Assembly (NCBI GenBank): GCA_049426725.1
Contig: JBMSYN010000013.1
Span: forward strand, 1 to 58,139
Source of the DNA: UBA961 sp049426725
Lineage (GTDB): Bacteria > Bacteroidota > Ignavibacteria > Kapaibacteriales > UBA961
Reading direction: 5' to 3'
Length of the DNA stretch: 58,139 nucleotides
Shown here: positions 33,308-42,429 of the stretch, piece by piece
Layout of the letters: each line of letters opens with the position of its first letter
Position numbering within the stretch: position 1 is the stretch's first letter
The notes under the pieces: generated by a model
Told to the model about the DNA's origin: nothing
What the model saw: the letters and a program-made list of their open reading frames with translations, nothing else
Database searches by the model: none
Position numbers and translations under genes: made by a program

Positions 33308-35335
33308 TCATGCTTGGATTCTCTTGAAAGAAATGACTGTCACATCATCTCGCAATGATGTATGAGTGTTTCCTGAAATCAAGGCTTCAATTGCTTGAAT
33401 GAATAGATGAGCATCTTTGCAGTGTTCATTGCAGAATTCATGAAACTGATGCTCATCTTCAAACAATTCAATAAGCCCATCAGTATACAATAAACACATA
33501 TCACCCTCTGAAAGTTGCACTGACATATCTTCTAAATTATGTGAAAAGAATGCCGGATCTTTTGTGAGACCAATTCCGATTCCTTTAGGCTTATAGTCGA
33601 TGAGTTTTCCATCATGAAAGTGAATCAATGGCATATGCCCGGCTCGAGCAAAATGAATAATATTGCTTTGCTCTTCAATGATGATGCAAGAAGCGGTGAT
33701 GAACATGTGTAATTCAAGAGCTGAAGCGAGCATTTGCTGAAGTGAAATGAGCATCCCTTTTGCATCACGGTTTTCTGTTTGTAAGGAAAGGATTGCACCG
33801 CGAAGCATTGCCATCCAGAAAGCTGCCGGAATGCCCTTGCCTGAGACATCTGCTATGATGATGCATGTATTGCCATTTGGAAGCTGAAACACATCATAGA
33901 AATCACCTCCCACTTCTTTCGCGGATATAGCGAAGCAAGAGAGTGAATATGATGATGGTTGAAAAATGGAACTAGGCAATAAAGATTTCTGAACATGTTT
34001 TGCAATAATCATTTCATTTTCAAGCCGATCATGCTCTTTTGAGATAGACATCAACTTTACATTATCGCTTGCTATTTTGATGCTTTCTGCAAATACCTTT
34101 AGCATTGACGCATCTTCAGGAGTAAAATGAAAGGGTTGAGTATGCGATAGTATAATCTCTCCAAATGATTTTCCATCCTGCATTAATGGTATTGTAAGCA
34201 AGGAATTTGTGAAGAGAATCTGATTAGGATTCAACTCTATGGGTAATTCATGAACTATTCTGGGTTCAATCGAGTTGGTAATCCACATTCTAAAGGTAGG
34301 GTCTGATAGTAATATTGTCAATTCTGTGCCCAATTGTCCTTCACACCGTTGATGATCGCTTTTAAATGCATGAATTCTGCAATAGATACCTTGTGCTTGA
34401 ATGGATTTTGGGAGTAATTTCAAGGTGTCTGATATGATTGCATCAATACTTTGAGTTTGTATGGCATTTGAGGTCAATTGAGCAAGAGTTGATAAATCAA
34501 GCGATTTTTTGTCCATCAAGTGCGCAGTAGGCAAGGAATACAAAGACAAGAATGTGAGGCGTAATGCATTAATGAAAAGCCATATTCCAATCGATGCAAT
34601 CAATGGTTCAAAAAAATACGTCGAAATGTGTAGAGCTTTCATTGTCACTTGTTCATAGTGTATGGCAATCATGATCATTGAAAATGAAATAATCATCATG
34701 GACCATACCAAGTCACGTTTTTGGTCTTTGGCTATGCCTTCAAACCATGAAAGTCCTCTCGTATTAACAACTCCGATCAAAGCTCCTATACCGCCAATAA
34801 CATGGATGATTGTTGGAGATTCAATAGGAATAAACAGTGGTAGAATAATCACGATGGCTACTATTACATACATATACCTTGAAAACTTCTTGAGTTGTGC
34901 ATGAGGTCTTTGTCTCATCAATCGTATAAGTAAAGACAAACCAAATCCTGCACAAAGCAAAATGTATCCGGCATACAGTAATACCATTGCCAAAGAAAAG
35001 ACATTATACTGGTTCGTATCAATACTTGTGAATACCCCAAACAAATTCAATAATGCTGCCATTGATACAATAATCGCAAGAGTCTTTGCATCTTCAATCA
35101 ATGTTTTGCTATCTCGATTTGCCCCGGATTCCTTAAACCAAGCTGAGTCCCGTTGATAGAACCCCATAAGCAAAAATAACCATGAAAGATGAATAGGAAA
35201 GGAATTCAAGATGATATCAAACACAAAAAAAACTATCAGCGAAACGATAAATGCTGCAACAAATATGTATGCAGATATGCTAAAACATACCGATGACGGA
35301 ATTGAACGGAAAAAATCAAGTATTTTAGCCATCAT
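33308..35335 (-). CDS. Membrane-bound GAF-domain SpoIIE-type PP2C phosphatase
   Basis: 675-residue regulator. The N-terminal ~290 residues hold about eight membrane helices, a GAF-like sensor region follows (about 300-430), then a short linker helix and a PP2C/SpoIIE phosphatase domain: 'AKEVGGDFYDVFQLPNGNTCIIIADVSGKGIPAAF', 'FARAGHMPLIHFHDGK', 'CLLYTDGLIELF' and 'DDVTVISF', with the metal-binding Asp residues (GGDF, ADVSG, YTDG, DDVT) present. Such RsbU-like enzymes dephosphorylate anti-anti-sigma factors; no STAS or anti-sigma gene is in the window. Divergent from the polysaccharide genes. Confidence 0.9.
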   Translation of the reverse strand: MMAKILDFFRSIPSSVCFSISAYIFVAAFIVSLIVFFVFDIILNSFPIHLSWLFLLMGFYQRDSAWFKESGANRDSKTLIEDAKTLAIIVSMAALLNLFGVFTSIDTNQYNVFSLAMVLLYAGYILLCAGFGLSLLIRLMRQRPHAQLKKFSRYMYVIVAIVIILPLFIPIESPTIIHVIGGIGALIGVVNTRGLSWFEGIAKDQKRDLVWSMMIISFSMIMIAIHYEQVTMKALHISTYFFEPLIASIGIWLFINALRLTFLSLYSLPTAHLMDKKSLDLSTLAQLTSNAIQTQSIDAIISDTLKLLPKSIQAQGIYCRIHAFKSDHQRCEGQLGTELTILLSDPTFRMWITNSIEPRIVHELPIELNPNQILFTNSLLTIPLMQDGKSFGEIILSHTQPFHFTPEDASMLKVFAESIKIASDNVKLMSISKEHDRLENEMIIAKHVQKSLLPSSIFQPSSYSLSCFAISAKEVGGDFYDVFQLPNGNTCIIIADVSGKGIPAAFWMAMLRGAILSLQTENRDAKGMLISLQQMLASALELHMFITASCIIIEEQSNIIHFARAGHMPLIHFHDGKLIDYKPKGIGIGLTKDPAFFSHNLEDMSVQLSEGDMCLLYTDGLIELFEDEHQFHEFCNEHCKDAHLFIQAIEALISGNTHTSLRDDVTVISFKRIQA

Positions 35336-35462
35336 ATAGCTTCAATAGATGCTTTTGAAAAACTGATTTTAGAAATTCTACAACGCTCAGACTTATCATG
35401 AAGTTACAAAAAAAGAAATCGGAATAATGGACTCAACATCAAAATAATGAGCTCATTTTTTG

Positions 35463-35470
35463 TAAATTTG
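35463..35470 (+). promoter_or_regulatory. -7 promoter element for the polysaccharide gene run
   Basis: Plus strand TAAATTTG followed by CC, an exact TAnnTTTG match, 31 bases before the ATG at 35501. It lies downstream of the alternative ATG at 35447, which argues against that start. Confidence 0.5.
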
Positions 35471-35500
35471 CCAAATATCTATTCCTATCAAGAGTGCTTA

Positions 35501-36682
35501 ATGCAAGATCCCATCAAAAGAAACATTTCTTCCCTGGCATTGGACGGAGCTGAATTTTTGGGTATTCTTTCCGCCAAGAAGTGGTTTTTAATCATACTAA
35601 CCATTGGTTCCGGTTTGATAGCTTTTGGCATCGCTTGGACTTTACCGAATTGGTATGCATCAACAGTCACTTTCGTTCCACCAAACAATGCCAATTCCAT
35701 GCTCAGTGGTATGATGGGTAATGTATCTAGTGCGTTGAAAGATTTGGGCTTAGGTAAAATGAACAAAGGGGAATCATATTCCTATATGGTTGTGCTCAAC
35801 TCAAGAAGTTTAATGGATACCCTCATTAATAAATATGATCTTCCAAATGAATACAATATCCCAAAGGATAACAAAGAAGAATTATACAAGGAATTTTTGT
35901 CTAATTATGAAGTTGAATTGTCACCGGAAGGTAATTATAATGTGACAATACTTTCAAAAGACAAAGAAAAAGCTGCAAAAATGGCGAATGATGTAGTGAC
36001 TATAGCCAATAATATCTCGCTGCGTCTACAAAAAGCCGAAGCTGAAACAAACCGTGCATATATGGATCTTCGCTTGAAGCGCACTGATTCTATTTTAAAT
36101 GCCATTGCCCAAGATCTAGGTAGATTCTCATCTCAAAGTTTAGTATTCTCACCTCTTGATCAAGCTCAAGCAGTTTCACAAGCTCTTGCCACATTAAAAG
36201 CATCTGCTTTGAAACAAGAGATACAAGTTGAGATATTGAAAAATACCTATGGTGAGAAAGATCCATCAACGATAGCCGGTGAAAAGTTGCTCAGCGAAAT
36301 GCGACAGCAAGTTTACAAAGCAGAAAATAAACCTGGATTTGCCGGGGATTTTGCTTTGAGAGATGGATTGAAGGTCGGTGCAAAATACATGAAATTGTAT
36401 ACTGAATATGAAGCAATGTCAAAAGTAAAGGCATTCTTGATGCCCATGCTTGAACAAGCAAAACTTGATGAAATCCGTGAAGCACCAATGATGTATGTTT
36501 TGGATTATGCAAAACCTGCATTCAAAAAATCTCGTCCAAAACGACTTACCATTGCTGCCGGAACATCATTAGGCGTTTTTGTTTTGGCTTGTTTGTATTT
36601 GATAGTTGCAACTCAATTCAAAAAGGCGGTAAGCATTCATTCGAGTAGAATAAGCGAGCAAAATGGAGACTCCTCTCAATGA
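35501..36682 (+). CDS. Wzz/GumC-type polysaccharide chain-length determinant protein
   Basis: Inner-membrane protein controlling polysaccharide chain length. First membrane helix 'KKWFLIILTIGSGLIAFGIAW' near residue 35, 'PNWYASTVTFVPPNN' typical of the Wzz fold, a long helical periplasmic region (about 130-330) and a second membrane helix 'RLTIAAGTSLGVFVLACLYLIVA' at the end. No kinase domain is fused. 393 residues from the ATG at 35501, which has AAGAG about eight bases upstream and a promoter element just before. The stop overlaps the next gene as ATGA. Confidence 0.85.
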   Translation: MQDPIKRNISSLALDGAEFLGILSAKKWFLIILTIGSGLIAFGIAWTLPNWYASTVTFVPPNNANSMLSGMMGNVSSALKDLGLGKMNKGESYSYMVVLNSRSLMDTLINKYDLPNEYNIPKDNKEELYKEFLSNYEVELSPEGNYNVTILSKDKEKAAKMANDVVTIANNISLRLQKAEAETNRAYMDLRLKRTDSILNAIAQDLGRFSSQSLVFSPLDQAQAVSQALATLKASALKQEIQVEILKNTYGEKDPSTIAGEKLLSEMRQQVYKAENKPGFAGDFALRDGLKVGAKYMKLYTEYEAMSKVKAFLMPMLEQAKLDEIREAPMMYVLDYAKPAFKKSRPKRLTIAAGTSLGVFVLACLYLIVATQFKKAVSIHSSRISEQNGDSSQ

Positions 36683-37644
36683 ATGAATCTATTGCATTGC
36701 CTTCATTTAAAGATGAAAATGGTTCATTGATCATGGGGATTGTACGTTCATTGCAATATGAACACCTGAAACCGTTTCTCCATACATTAGATTCTACCGG
36801 TTATGCGGGTGGATTGGTGTTTTTCTGTGATGACATTCATCCATCAACTCGTTCAGCATTTTCATCGATGGGAATTCATCTAAGTGATTTTAAAGAGATA
36901 CGCCTCACATTACCTTTTTTGAATAAAAAAGTCAATGCATATCGGATTTTTAGTCCATTGCAAAAAATCTGGTTTTATGTTGCCTCAGAAGAATCAAAAA
37001 AACAGTTTGCAACAAAAGCATTTCATATCCATCAATCTCGCCATTTTCTCTATACTGAATTTCTCGAAAAGAGTCACAGATATGAGAAAGTTATGCTCAG
37101 TGATACAAGAGATGTGGTGTTTCAAAGAGATCCATTCGATTTTCCAATGCAAGACTCTTTATGCTGCTTTCTTGAAGATCCGTCTATTACTATTACAAAA
37201 GAGGTGCATAATGCAGGATGGATTCGCCGTGGCTTTGGTCAAGATACATTGAATGCCATAGGTGATAATCCTATTTCTTGTGCAGGGATTACGATGGGAA
37301 GTGCAAATGCCGTACTTGAATATACCAGGGCAATGTGTAAAATTCTTCTTTCGCCGGAAATTCGTTCAATAGCCGGCATAACAGGATTGGATCAAGGCAT
37401 TCACAATTATGCTATTCGTATGGGTGTTTTTGGAAATCGTTTGCGATTATTTGAGAACATGAATGGTCCGGTCATGACGATGGGTCTTATGAAGCAAGAT
37501 TCGTGCATATTTGATCCCAATTCTGGACTCCTTCTTAATTCTGATGGTTCAATTTGTCATACGATACATCAATATGATCGCCATCCTGAATTATTGAATG
37601 ATTTACCCAAGCGTATTATTCAAGCTTATAATTCCGGAAACTGA
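36679..37644 (+). CDS. Glycosyltransferase-like protein of unclear family
   Basis: 321 residues with no membrane segment. 'YEKVMLSDTRDVVFQRDPFDFP' resembles the Asp-rich metal/nucleotide-sugar motif of GT-A glycosyltransferases that handle surface glycans, and 'AGITMGSANAVLEYTRAM' and 'GLDQGIHNYAI' fit the same fold. The N-terminal 'LIMGIVRSLQYEHLKPFLHTLDSTGYAGGLVFFCDD' looks like the start of a Rossmann-like domain. Its position between chain-length determinant and flippase, with ATGA overlap upstream and directly abutting stop/start downstream, supports a role in polysaccharide assembly. Donor and acceptor unknown. Confidence 0.7.
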   Translation: MNESIALPSFKDENGSLIMGIVRSLQYEHLKPFLHTLDSTGYAGGLVFFCDDIHPSTRSAFSSMGIHLSDFKEIRLTLPFLNKKVNAYRIFSPLQKIWFYVASEESKKQFATKAFHIHQSRHFLYTEFLEKSHRYEKVMLSDTRDVVFQRDPFDFPMQDSLCCFLEDPSITITKEVHNAGWIRRGFGQDTLNAIGDNPISCAGITMGSANAVLEYTRAMCKILLSPEIRSIAGITGLDQGIHNYAIRMGVFGNRLRLFENMNGPVMTMGLMKQDSCIFDPNSGLLLNSDGSICHTIHQYDRHPELLNDLPKRIIQAYNSGN

Positions 37645-38925
37645 ATGCGTGGCATTGTCAATTCCGTGATCAAGATAATCCGTGATGATCATGCGAGTGT
37701 CATGAAAAACTTCTTTTCATTGACATTTCTAAAAGGTCTTGAATACCTCGTCCCTCTTATCCTTGTTCCCTATCTCGTACGTTCTCTAGGTTTGGAGCGT
37801 TACGGCATTGTGCAAACTGCCGTTTCTTTCATGTATATTTTTTTGGTAGTCACGAATTTTGGATTCAATTATTCTGCTGCCAGAGAAATATCAATTTATC
37901 GAAATGATAAAGAAAAAGCTTCTCAAATTGCAGGGGCAATAGTCTTGTTAAAATCGGTATTGATGTGTGCATCTTTCATAATCATGATATCTATTGCATA
38001 CTCTTTGCCTACATTAAAAGCTGAATTAGGACTTGTCATTATCACATTTGGCTTCATAGTTGGAGATGTGCTTTTTCCCGTTTGGTTATATCAAGGATAT
38101 GAAAAGATGTATTATCTCTCGCGTTTTCAAATAATCGCGAGAATAGTTCTTTTTATTGGTGTATTGTCATTGGTACATAAACCTGATGATTATCTCATGT
38201 ACCCATCCATTTATTATGGCACACAAATCATCATGGCTTTAGCAACATTGCTTTTTTCCAATCGCTTGCTAGGAATATCTTTGCAAATGCCAACAATTGA
38301 AATTTTAAAGGAACAATTCCTTCTTGGGATACGACCTTTTTTATCATCTGTTGCACAGGTATTGTATACTCAACCAAGGGTGTTTTATGTATCACTGATA
38401 AGTACAAAACTCATCACTGGTACTTTTGCAATTGCAGATAAAGCTGCAGGTGTATTTCAACTTTTCCCAGTATGGTTATTTGTTATCTCGGCATTGCCAA
38501 AATTGTCATATCAGTTTGAACATGAGAATGATGAATGTTTAAAAACACTTGCAATGTATCAAAAATGGACTCTGCTCTATGCTCTTATTAGTACTCCTAT
38601 CGTATTGATATCAGCCCCATGGATTATATATGCGTTTTCAGGGCAATTCAATGAGGATGCAACATTATATTTCCGTTTATTATGTATTGAGACATTCATA
38701 CTTACCGTAAATATATTTTTGATACATTATTTTCCCATTGCAGGTAAGTTTGGAACATTCGCAAAAATCTATGGAATCACCTGTATAGTGACACTTATCT
38801 TATTTGTTATACTTTCACAATTGTTAGGTGTATTGGGTGTGATTTTTGGAATAATATCTTCATCACTTTTATTACTCCTTCTGACATTGTATTATCGCAA
38901 TAAAGAATTGAAACTTACTCATTGA
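37645..38925 (+). CDS. Polysaccharide flippase (Wzx/RfbX type)
   Basis: 426-residue integral membrane protein with about twelve hydrophobic helices. The N-terminal 'FLKGLEYLVPLILVPYLVRSLGLERYGIVQTA' and 'FGFNYSAAREISIYRND' are typical of the polysaccharide_synt/MOP-flippase family, which moves lipid-linked oligosaccharides across the inner membrane. The ATG follows directly on the stop of the glycosyltransferase-like gene. The substrate would be the glycan that the neighbouring Wzz-like protein controls. Confidence 0.92.
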   Translation: MRGIVNSVIKIIRDDHASVMKNFFSLTFLKGLEYLVPLILVPYLVRSLGLERYGIVQTAVSFMYIFLVVTNFGFNYSAAREISIYRNDKEKASQIAGAIVLLKSVLMCASFIIMISIAYSLPTLKAELGLVIITFGFIVGDVLFPVWLYQGYEKMYYLSRFQIIARIVLFIGVLSLVHKPDDYLMYPSIYYGTQIIMALATLLFSNRLLGISLQMPTIEILKEQFLLGIRPFLSSVAQVLYTQPRVFYVSLISTKLITGTFAIADKAAGVFQLFPVWLFVISALPKLSYQFEHENDECLKTLAMYQKWTLLYALISTPIVLISAPWIIYAFSGQFNEDATLYFRLLCIETFILTVNIFLIHYFPIAGKFGTFAKIYGITCIVTLILFVILSQLLGVLGVIFGIISSSLLLLLLTLYYRNKELKLTH

Positions 38926-38984
38926 TTTTTAATCAACTTCCCGCTTAAATTCTGTAATTTTACTTGTATAGTCTGGTAAAAACG

Positions 38985-40850
38985 ATGAATCTTCAGAATG
39001 AAAAAGTAAATATTGGCGGAAAAGAGCGAACACTCGTTCTCAGAGTGATTGTTCTTGCAGTACTTTCCATTTATGTCGGAAGACTTGCCTATTTACAGAT
39101 AATTCAAGGAAATGTTTATCGTTTGAAGGCTGAAACACAAGCCATAAAGGAAGTTACGGTAGATCCATTCAGAGGAAATATATTTGATCGAAATGGTGAA
39201 AGAATGGTACATAATTCCCCTTCTTTTTCCATATCAATAACTCCCAATGAATTCAAAGACTCTTCAATCCCCCTTCTTGCATCAATTTTACAATTGACTC
39301 AAGATCAAATCAAGGAATTCGTAGAGGAATCCAAAAAGATTTCAAGAGTTAAACCCAATAAAATATATCGTGATGCCGATTGGTCGATCATTTCTCTCAT
39401 TGAAGAAAATCACGAATTCTTACCCGGGGTTGACATATCAGTTGAATCAAAAAGACTCTATACCATTGATGGCAATATGTCCCACATATTGGGATATTCC
39501 AGAGAGATCAACAAAAAGCAAATTCAAACGATGGGTGATTATTATGCACCAGGAGATATCGTTGGATATGCTGGTTTGGAAAAGACCTATGAGAACTTTT
39601 TACGAGGTACAAAAGGAGTGCAATTTGTTGCGGTAAATTCTACCGGACAAAAAGTATCGAGTTTTCAAGAAGGTAAAAATGACATACAAGCTGAAGAAGG
39701 ATTTGATTTGAGATTAGGTATTGATAAATCACTCCAAGAATTAGCTGAGAAACTGATGAAAGGCAAACGAGGAGGCATTGTGGCATTGGATCCTTCTACG
39801 GGAGAAGTCATGACGCTCGTTAGCATGCCTGATTATGATATTCGCGAGTTTAGTGGTCGAACAAAAAGCAATTTATTATCAAAACTGTTAAAAGATGAAT
39901 CAAAGCCACTTTTTAATCGTGCTACTCAAACAATCTATCCTCCGGGTTCCACTTGGAAGATGCTCATGGGTATTGCTGCATTGAAGGAAGGTATTATTAC
40001 ACCTGAAAAAACAATTTATTGCTCTGGTGCTTATGAATTTGGTGGGAGATCATGGAAGTGCCATGGTTCACATGGGGCTACGAATCTTCAAAAAGCAATA
40101 CATGTATCATGCAATGTCTTTTTCAATAAAATTGGTCCCCAACTAGGAATAATCAATTTTGAAAAGTATGGACGTGACTTTGGCTTTGGACAAAAAACTT
40201 TTATCGATATTCCCGAAGATTCAAAAGGTAAATTACCTGGGGAAAAATTCTATAAGAAGCAAAAATTGTCGGCAGGAGAAATTCGTGGTCGATTGGTCAA
40301 TCTCGGAATTGGTCAGGGAGAAATTGGTGTCTCCCCTTTACAAATGGCTGTCTATTGTGCAGCACTTGCAAACAAAGGCACAATCTATCAACCACATATT
40401 GTCCGTTCTATTTATAACCGAAAAACCAGACAATTACAAGATGTCGCATTTGCGAGTAGAAAAGCTATTACTATGCCAGATGAATTTTGGAATGTTATCC
40501 ATAAGGGGATGTATGATGTTGTGAATACAGGTGGTGGTACGGCATTGTCAGCCAAAATTCCGGGAATATCAGTTTGTGGAAAAACAGGTACAGCTCAGAA
40601 CCCTCATGGTGAAGATCATGCTTGGTTTATCGCTTTTGCACCAAGAGAAAATCCACGCATTGCTCTTTGTGTTTTAGTGGAGAATTCTGGTTCCGGTGGA
40701 ACAGTTGCTGCACCTATTGCACAAAGATTATTGACAAAGTTCTTTTATCCTTCCGCAAAAGAATCAGGAGATTCTCTTCTCATCGATTCTGCATCAGTTC
40801 CAAAAAAGAAATCTTCAAGTACAGATCGCGCCATCACGGCAAGGGATTGA
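38985..40850 (+). CDS. mrdA: Penicillin-binding protein 2 (PBP2, peptidoglycan transpeptidase)
   Basis: Transpeptidase of the elongasome. One N-terminal membrane helix ('VLRVIVLAVLSIYVGRLAYLQII'), a PBP dimerisation domain with 'DPFRGNIFDRNGERMVHNSPSFSISITP', then the transpeptidase domain: STWK with Ser322, SCN at 375-377, KTGTAQ at 533-538. All catalytic motifs are intact, about 621 residues. The ATG at 38985 is chosen; a TTG at 38964 gives a seven-residue extension. A TAATTTTA element (one mismatch from TAnnTTTG) sits at 38955-38962. rodA and mreBCD are not in the window. Confidence 0.94.
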   Translation: MNLQNEKVNIGGKERTLVLRVIVLAVLSIYVGRLAYLQIIQGNVYRLKAETQAIKEVTVDPFRGNIFDRNGERMVHNSPSFSISITPNEFKDSSIPLLASILQLTQDQIKEFVEESKKISRVKPNKIYRDADWSIISLIEENHEFLPGVDISVESKRLYTIDGNMSHILGYSREINKKQIQTMGDYYAPGDIVGYAGLEKTYENFLRGTKGVQFVAVNSTGQKVSSFQEGKNDIQAEEGFDLRLGIDKSLQELAEKLMKGKRGGIVALDPSTGEVMTLVSMPDYDIREFSGRTKSNLLSKLLKDESKPLFNRATQTIYPPGSTWKMLMGIAALKEGIITPEKTIYCSGAYEFGGRSWKCHGSHGATNLQKAIHVSCNVFFNKIGPQLGIINFEKYGRDFGFGQKTFIDIPEDSKGKLPGEKFYKKQKLSAGEIRGRLVNLGIGQGEIGVSPLQMAVYCAALANKGTIYQPHIVRSIYNRKTRQLQDVAFASRKAITMPDEFWNVIHKGMYDVVNTGGGTALSAKIPGISVCGKTGTAQNPHGEDHAWFIAFAPRENPRIALCVLVENSGSGGTVAAPIAQRLLTKFFYPSAKESGDSLLIDSASVPKKKSSSTDRAITARD

Positions 40851-40856
40851 TACATA

Positions 40857-42026
40857 ATGAGAAGTATCATTCTATTTTCAATCATCATTCTATTACTGAA
40901 TGGCTGTAGCGAATATTCTTCTTCAAAAATCCAACTTCAATTTCTTCATTTTTGGACTGAACCTTCGCAGCAACAATTGATTGATTCTCTTATAACTGAA
41001 TTCGAAAAATCAAATCCTAGCATATCAATTGAACAAATTCCCGTACAATGGAGTGAAGGAAGAACTAAGCTACTTCTTGCCCATTCATCAGGGAAGCCAC
41101 CAGACATCACTCATCTTGGAATAGAATGGGCTCAAGAATTTATTGACCATGATATTTTCTCTCCCATCGATCAAGTGGATTCGATTCCCAAACAATGTCT
41201 TGATCAAATAACGGGACGTGATGGAAAATTATATTGCCAACCATGGACAATGAATACAAGAGCAATGATCTTGACCCATGATGTATCCAAACTCAGTTCA
41301 GATACAGTAACTTGGGATATAATCATATCAAAATTACATCAAGGTCAAAAGTTTGGATTGAATTCCAGCGAACCCCATAATGTGACGAAGAAATATCTTC
41401 CAATTCTTTGGTCCTCAGGAAGTTTGTTGTTTCAGAAGCTTCCATTCAGTTCAACTTGCGATGAGAAACTGTTGATTGGACTAAGATTGCTGAGAGAACT
41501 CAAGAAATATTCCAGAATTGAGCAATCAAGAAAACTGGATGAATATCTTGTGAAGGGTTCTGTTCAAATTGCCATGTCAGGACAATGGATTTTACCTGAA
41601 TTGAAGTTGATTCCTCATCGAGTATTGCCCCAGATACCCGGCACTAGTGGCTTATCTATTTTGAGTGGAGATTGCATTGGAATTTCAAAGCAATCAAAAA
41701 ACAAGAAAGAAGCATTCCTTTTTTTGAAGTTTCTTACACAATATGCAAGAGTTAAGGAATTATGTCTAGCTTTGAATGATATTGGACTACCTGCGAATGA
41801 ACGTTCATGGAATGATCCTGACTTCTACAGAAATGAAGATCAATCACATTTTACCAAGCAATGTAAAAGTTCAATATTCTTACCCTCTCCCTCCTATTTT
41901 CTGGATGCAGAACAAATCCTTGAAGATCATATCATGCGTTTTGTGTATGATGATATGAATGAGTATGAAATGCAGAGATCATTACAAGTACAACTACAAG
42001 AATTAGAGAATAAAAAAGGGTCCTAA
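40857..42026 (+). CDS. Extracellular solute-binding lipoprotein (family 1, sugar-type)
   Basis: 389 residues. Lipoprotein signal MRSIILFSIIILLLNGC (Cys17) followed by 'LQFLHFWTEPSQQQLIDSLITEFEKSNP', typical of family 1 binding proteins, 'PPDITHLGIEWAQEFIDHDIFSPID', 'MNTRAMILTHD', 'VQIAMSGQWILPEL' and 'KEAFLFLKFLTQ'. It would bind a sugar or oligosaccharide in the periplasm. No permease or ATPase genes adjoin it. It follows PBP2 by six bases. Its last codons form the left arm of the terminator at 42012-42037. Confidence 0.88.
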   Translation: MRSIILFSIIILLLNGCSEYSSSKIQLQFLHFWTEPSQQQLIDSLITEFEKSNPSISIEQIPVQWSEGRTKLLLAHSSGKPPDITHLGIEWAQEFIDHDIFSPIDQVDSIPKQCLDQITGRDGKLYCQPWTMNTRAMILTHDVSKLSSDTVTWDIIISKLHQGQKFGLNSSEPHNVTKKYLPILWSSGSLLFQKLPFSSTCDEKLLIGLRLLRELKKYSRIEQSRKLDEYLVKGSVQIAMSGQWILPELKLIPHRVLPQIPGTSGLSILSGDCIGISKQSKNKKEAFLFLKFLTQYARVKELCLALNDIGLPANERSWNDPDFYRNEDQSHFTKQCKSSIFLPSPSYFLDAEQILEDHIMRFVYDDMNEYEMQRSLQVQLQELENKKGS

Positions 42027-42037
42027 GACCCTTTTTT
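42012..42037. terminator. Bidirectional intrinsic terminator between convergent genes
   Basis: AAAAAAGGGTC, loop CTAA, GACCCTTTTTT: an 11-bp perfect stem with a T run on each strand, so it can stop transcription both ways. The plus-strand stop codon of the solute-binding protein gene is in the loop, and the minus-strand gene's stop begins at 42036-42038. Confidence 0.9.
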
Positions 42038-42416
42038 ATTTTTTCTGCTGTGCCGAAGCGATGATTGCATCGGTAAATCTCTTATATCTTTCTACCAAAG
42101 CACCTGATAAAGATGCTCTCTGTAAAAAAGCCAGTAAATTCTGTGCTTGAACAACAGTGATTTCTAGTGAGGCCACTTCCTCAGGTTTTTTCTTCTCCTT
42201 TACGGCAAATTGTAATTGTCTGGTCAAAACTGTTTGAACTTCAATGAGCGCATCAACTTCAGTGCCTTTTAATTCAATGCTTTTCAATAACTGTAGGCAA
42301 AAGTCGATCTCTGAGTATTGGATGACCGGTTTCAAAATTTGTTGATTTTGCTGTTGAGCTGACAATGTGGTTGCACCGATAATTGCCATGCAAACAAATG
42401 CAATGAGTTTATTCAT
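42036..42416 (-). CDS. Small exported helical protein of unknown function
   Basis: 126 residues: signal peptide MNKLIAFVCMAIIGATTLSAQ, then mostly helix, with 'CLQLLKSIELKGTEVDALIEVQTVLTRQL' and 'VVQAQNLLAFLQRASLSGALVERYKRF'. No motif recognised. Last gene of the long minus-strand run, 13 bases after the PorQ-like gene. It might be a periplasmic partner of that outer-membrane protein, which is speculation. Confidence 0.75.
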   Translation of the reverse strand: MNKLIAFVCMAIIGATTLSAQQQNQQILKPVIQYSEIDFCLQLLKSIELKGTEVDALIEVQTVLTRQLQFAVKEKKKPEEVASLEITVVQAQNLLAFLQRASLSGALVERYKRFTDAIIASAQQKK

Positions 42417-42429
42417 GATAAATCCTGTA

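Noticed and set aside
38922..38936. TTGATT-TTT-AATCAA inverted repeat at the flippase stop as a terminator
   Set aside because: The stem is only six AT-rich pairs and no T run follows.
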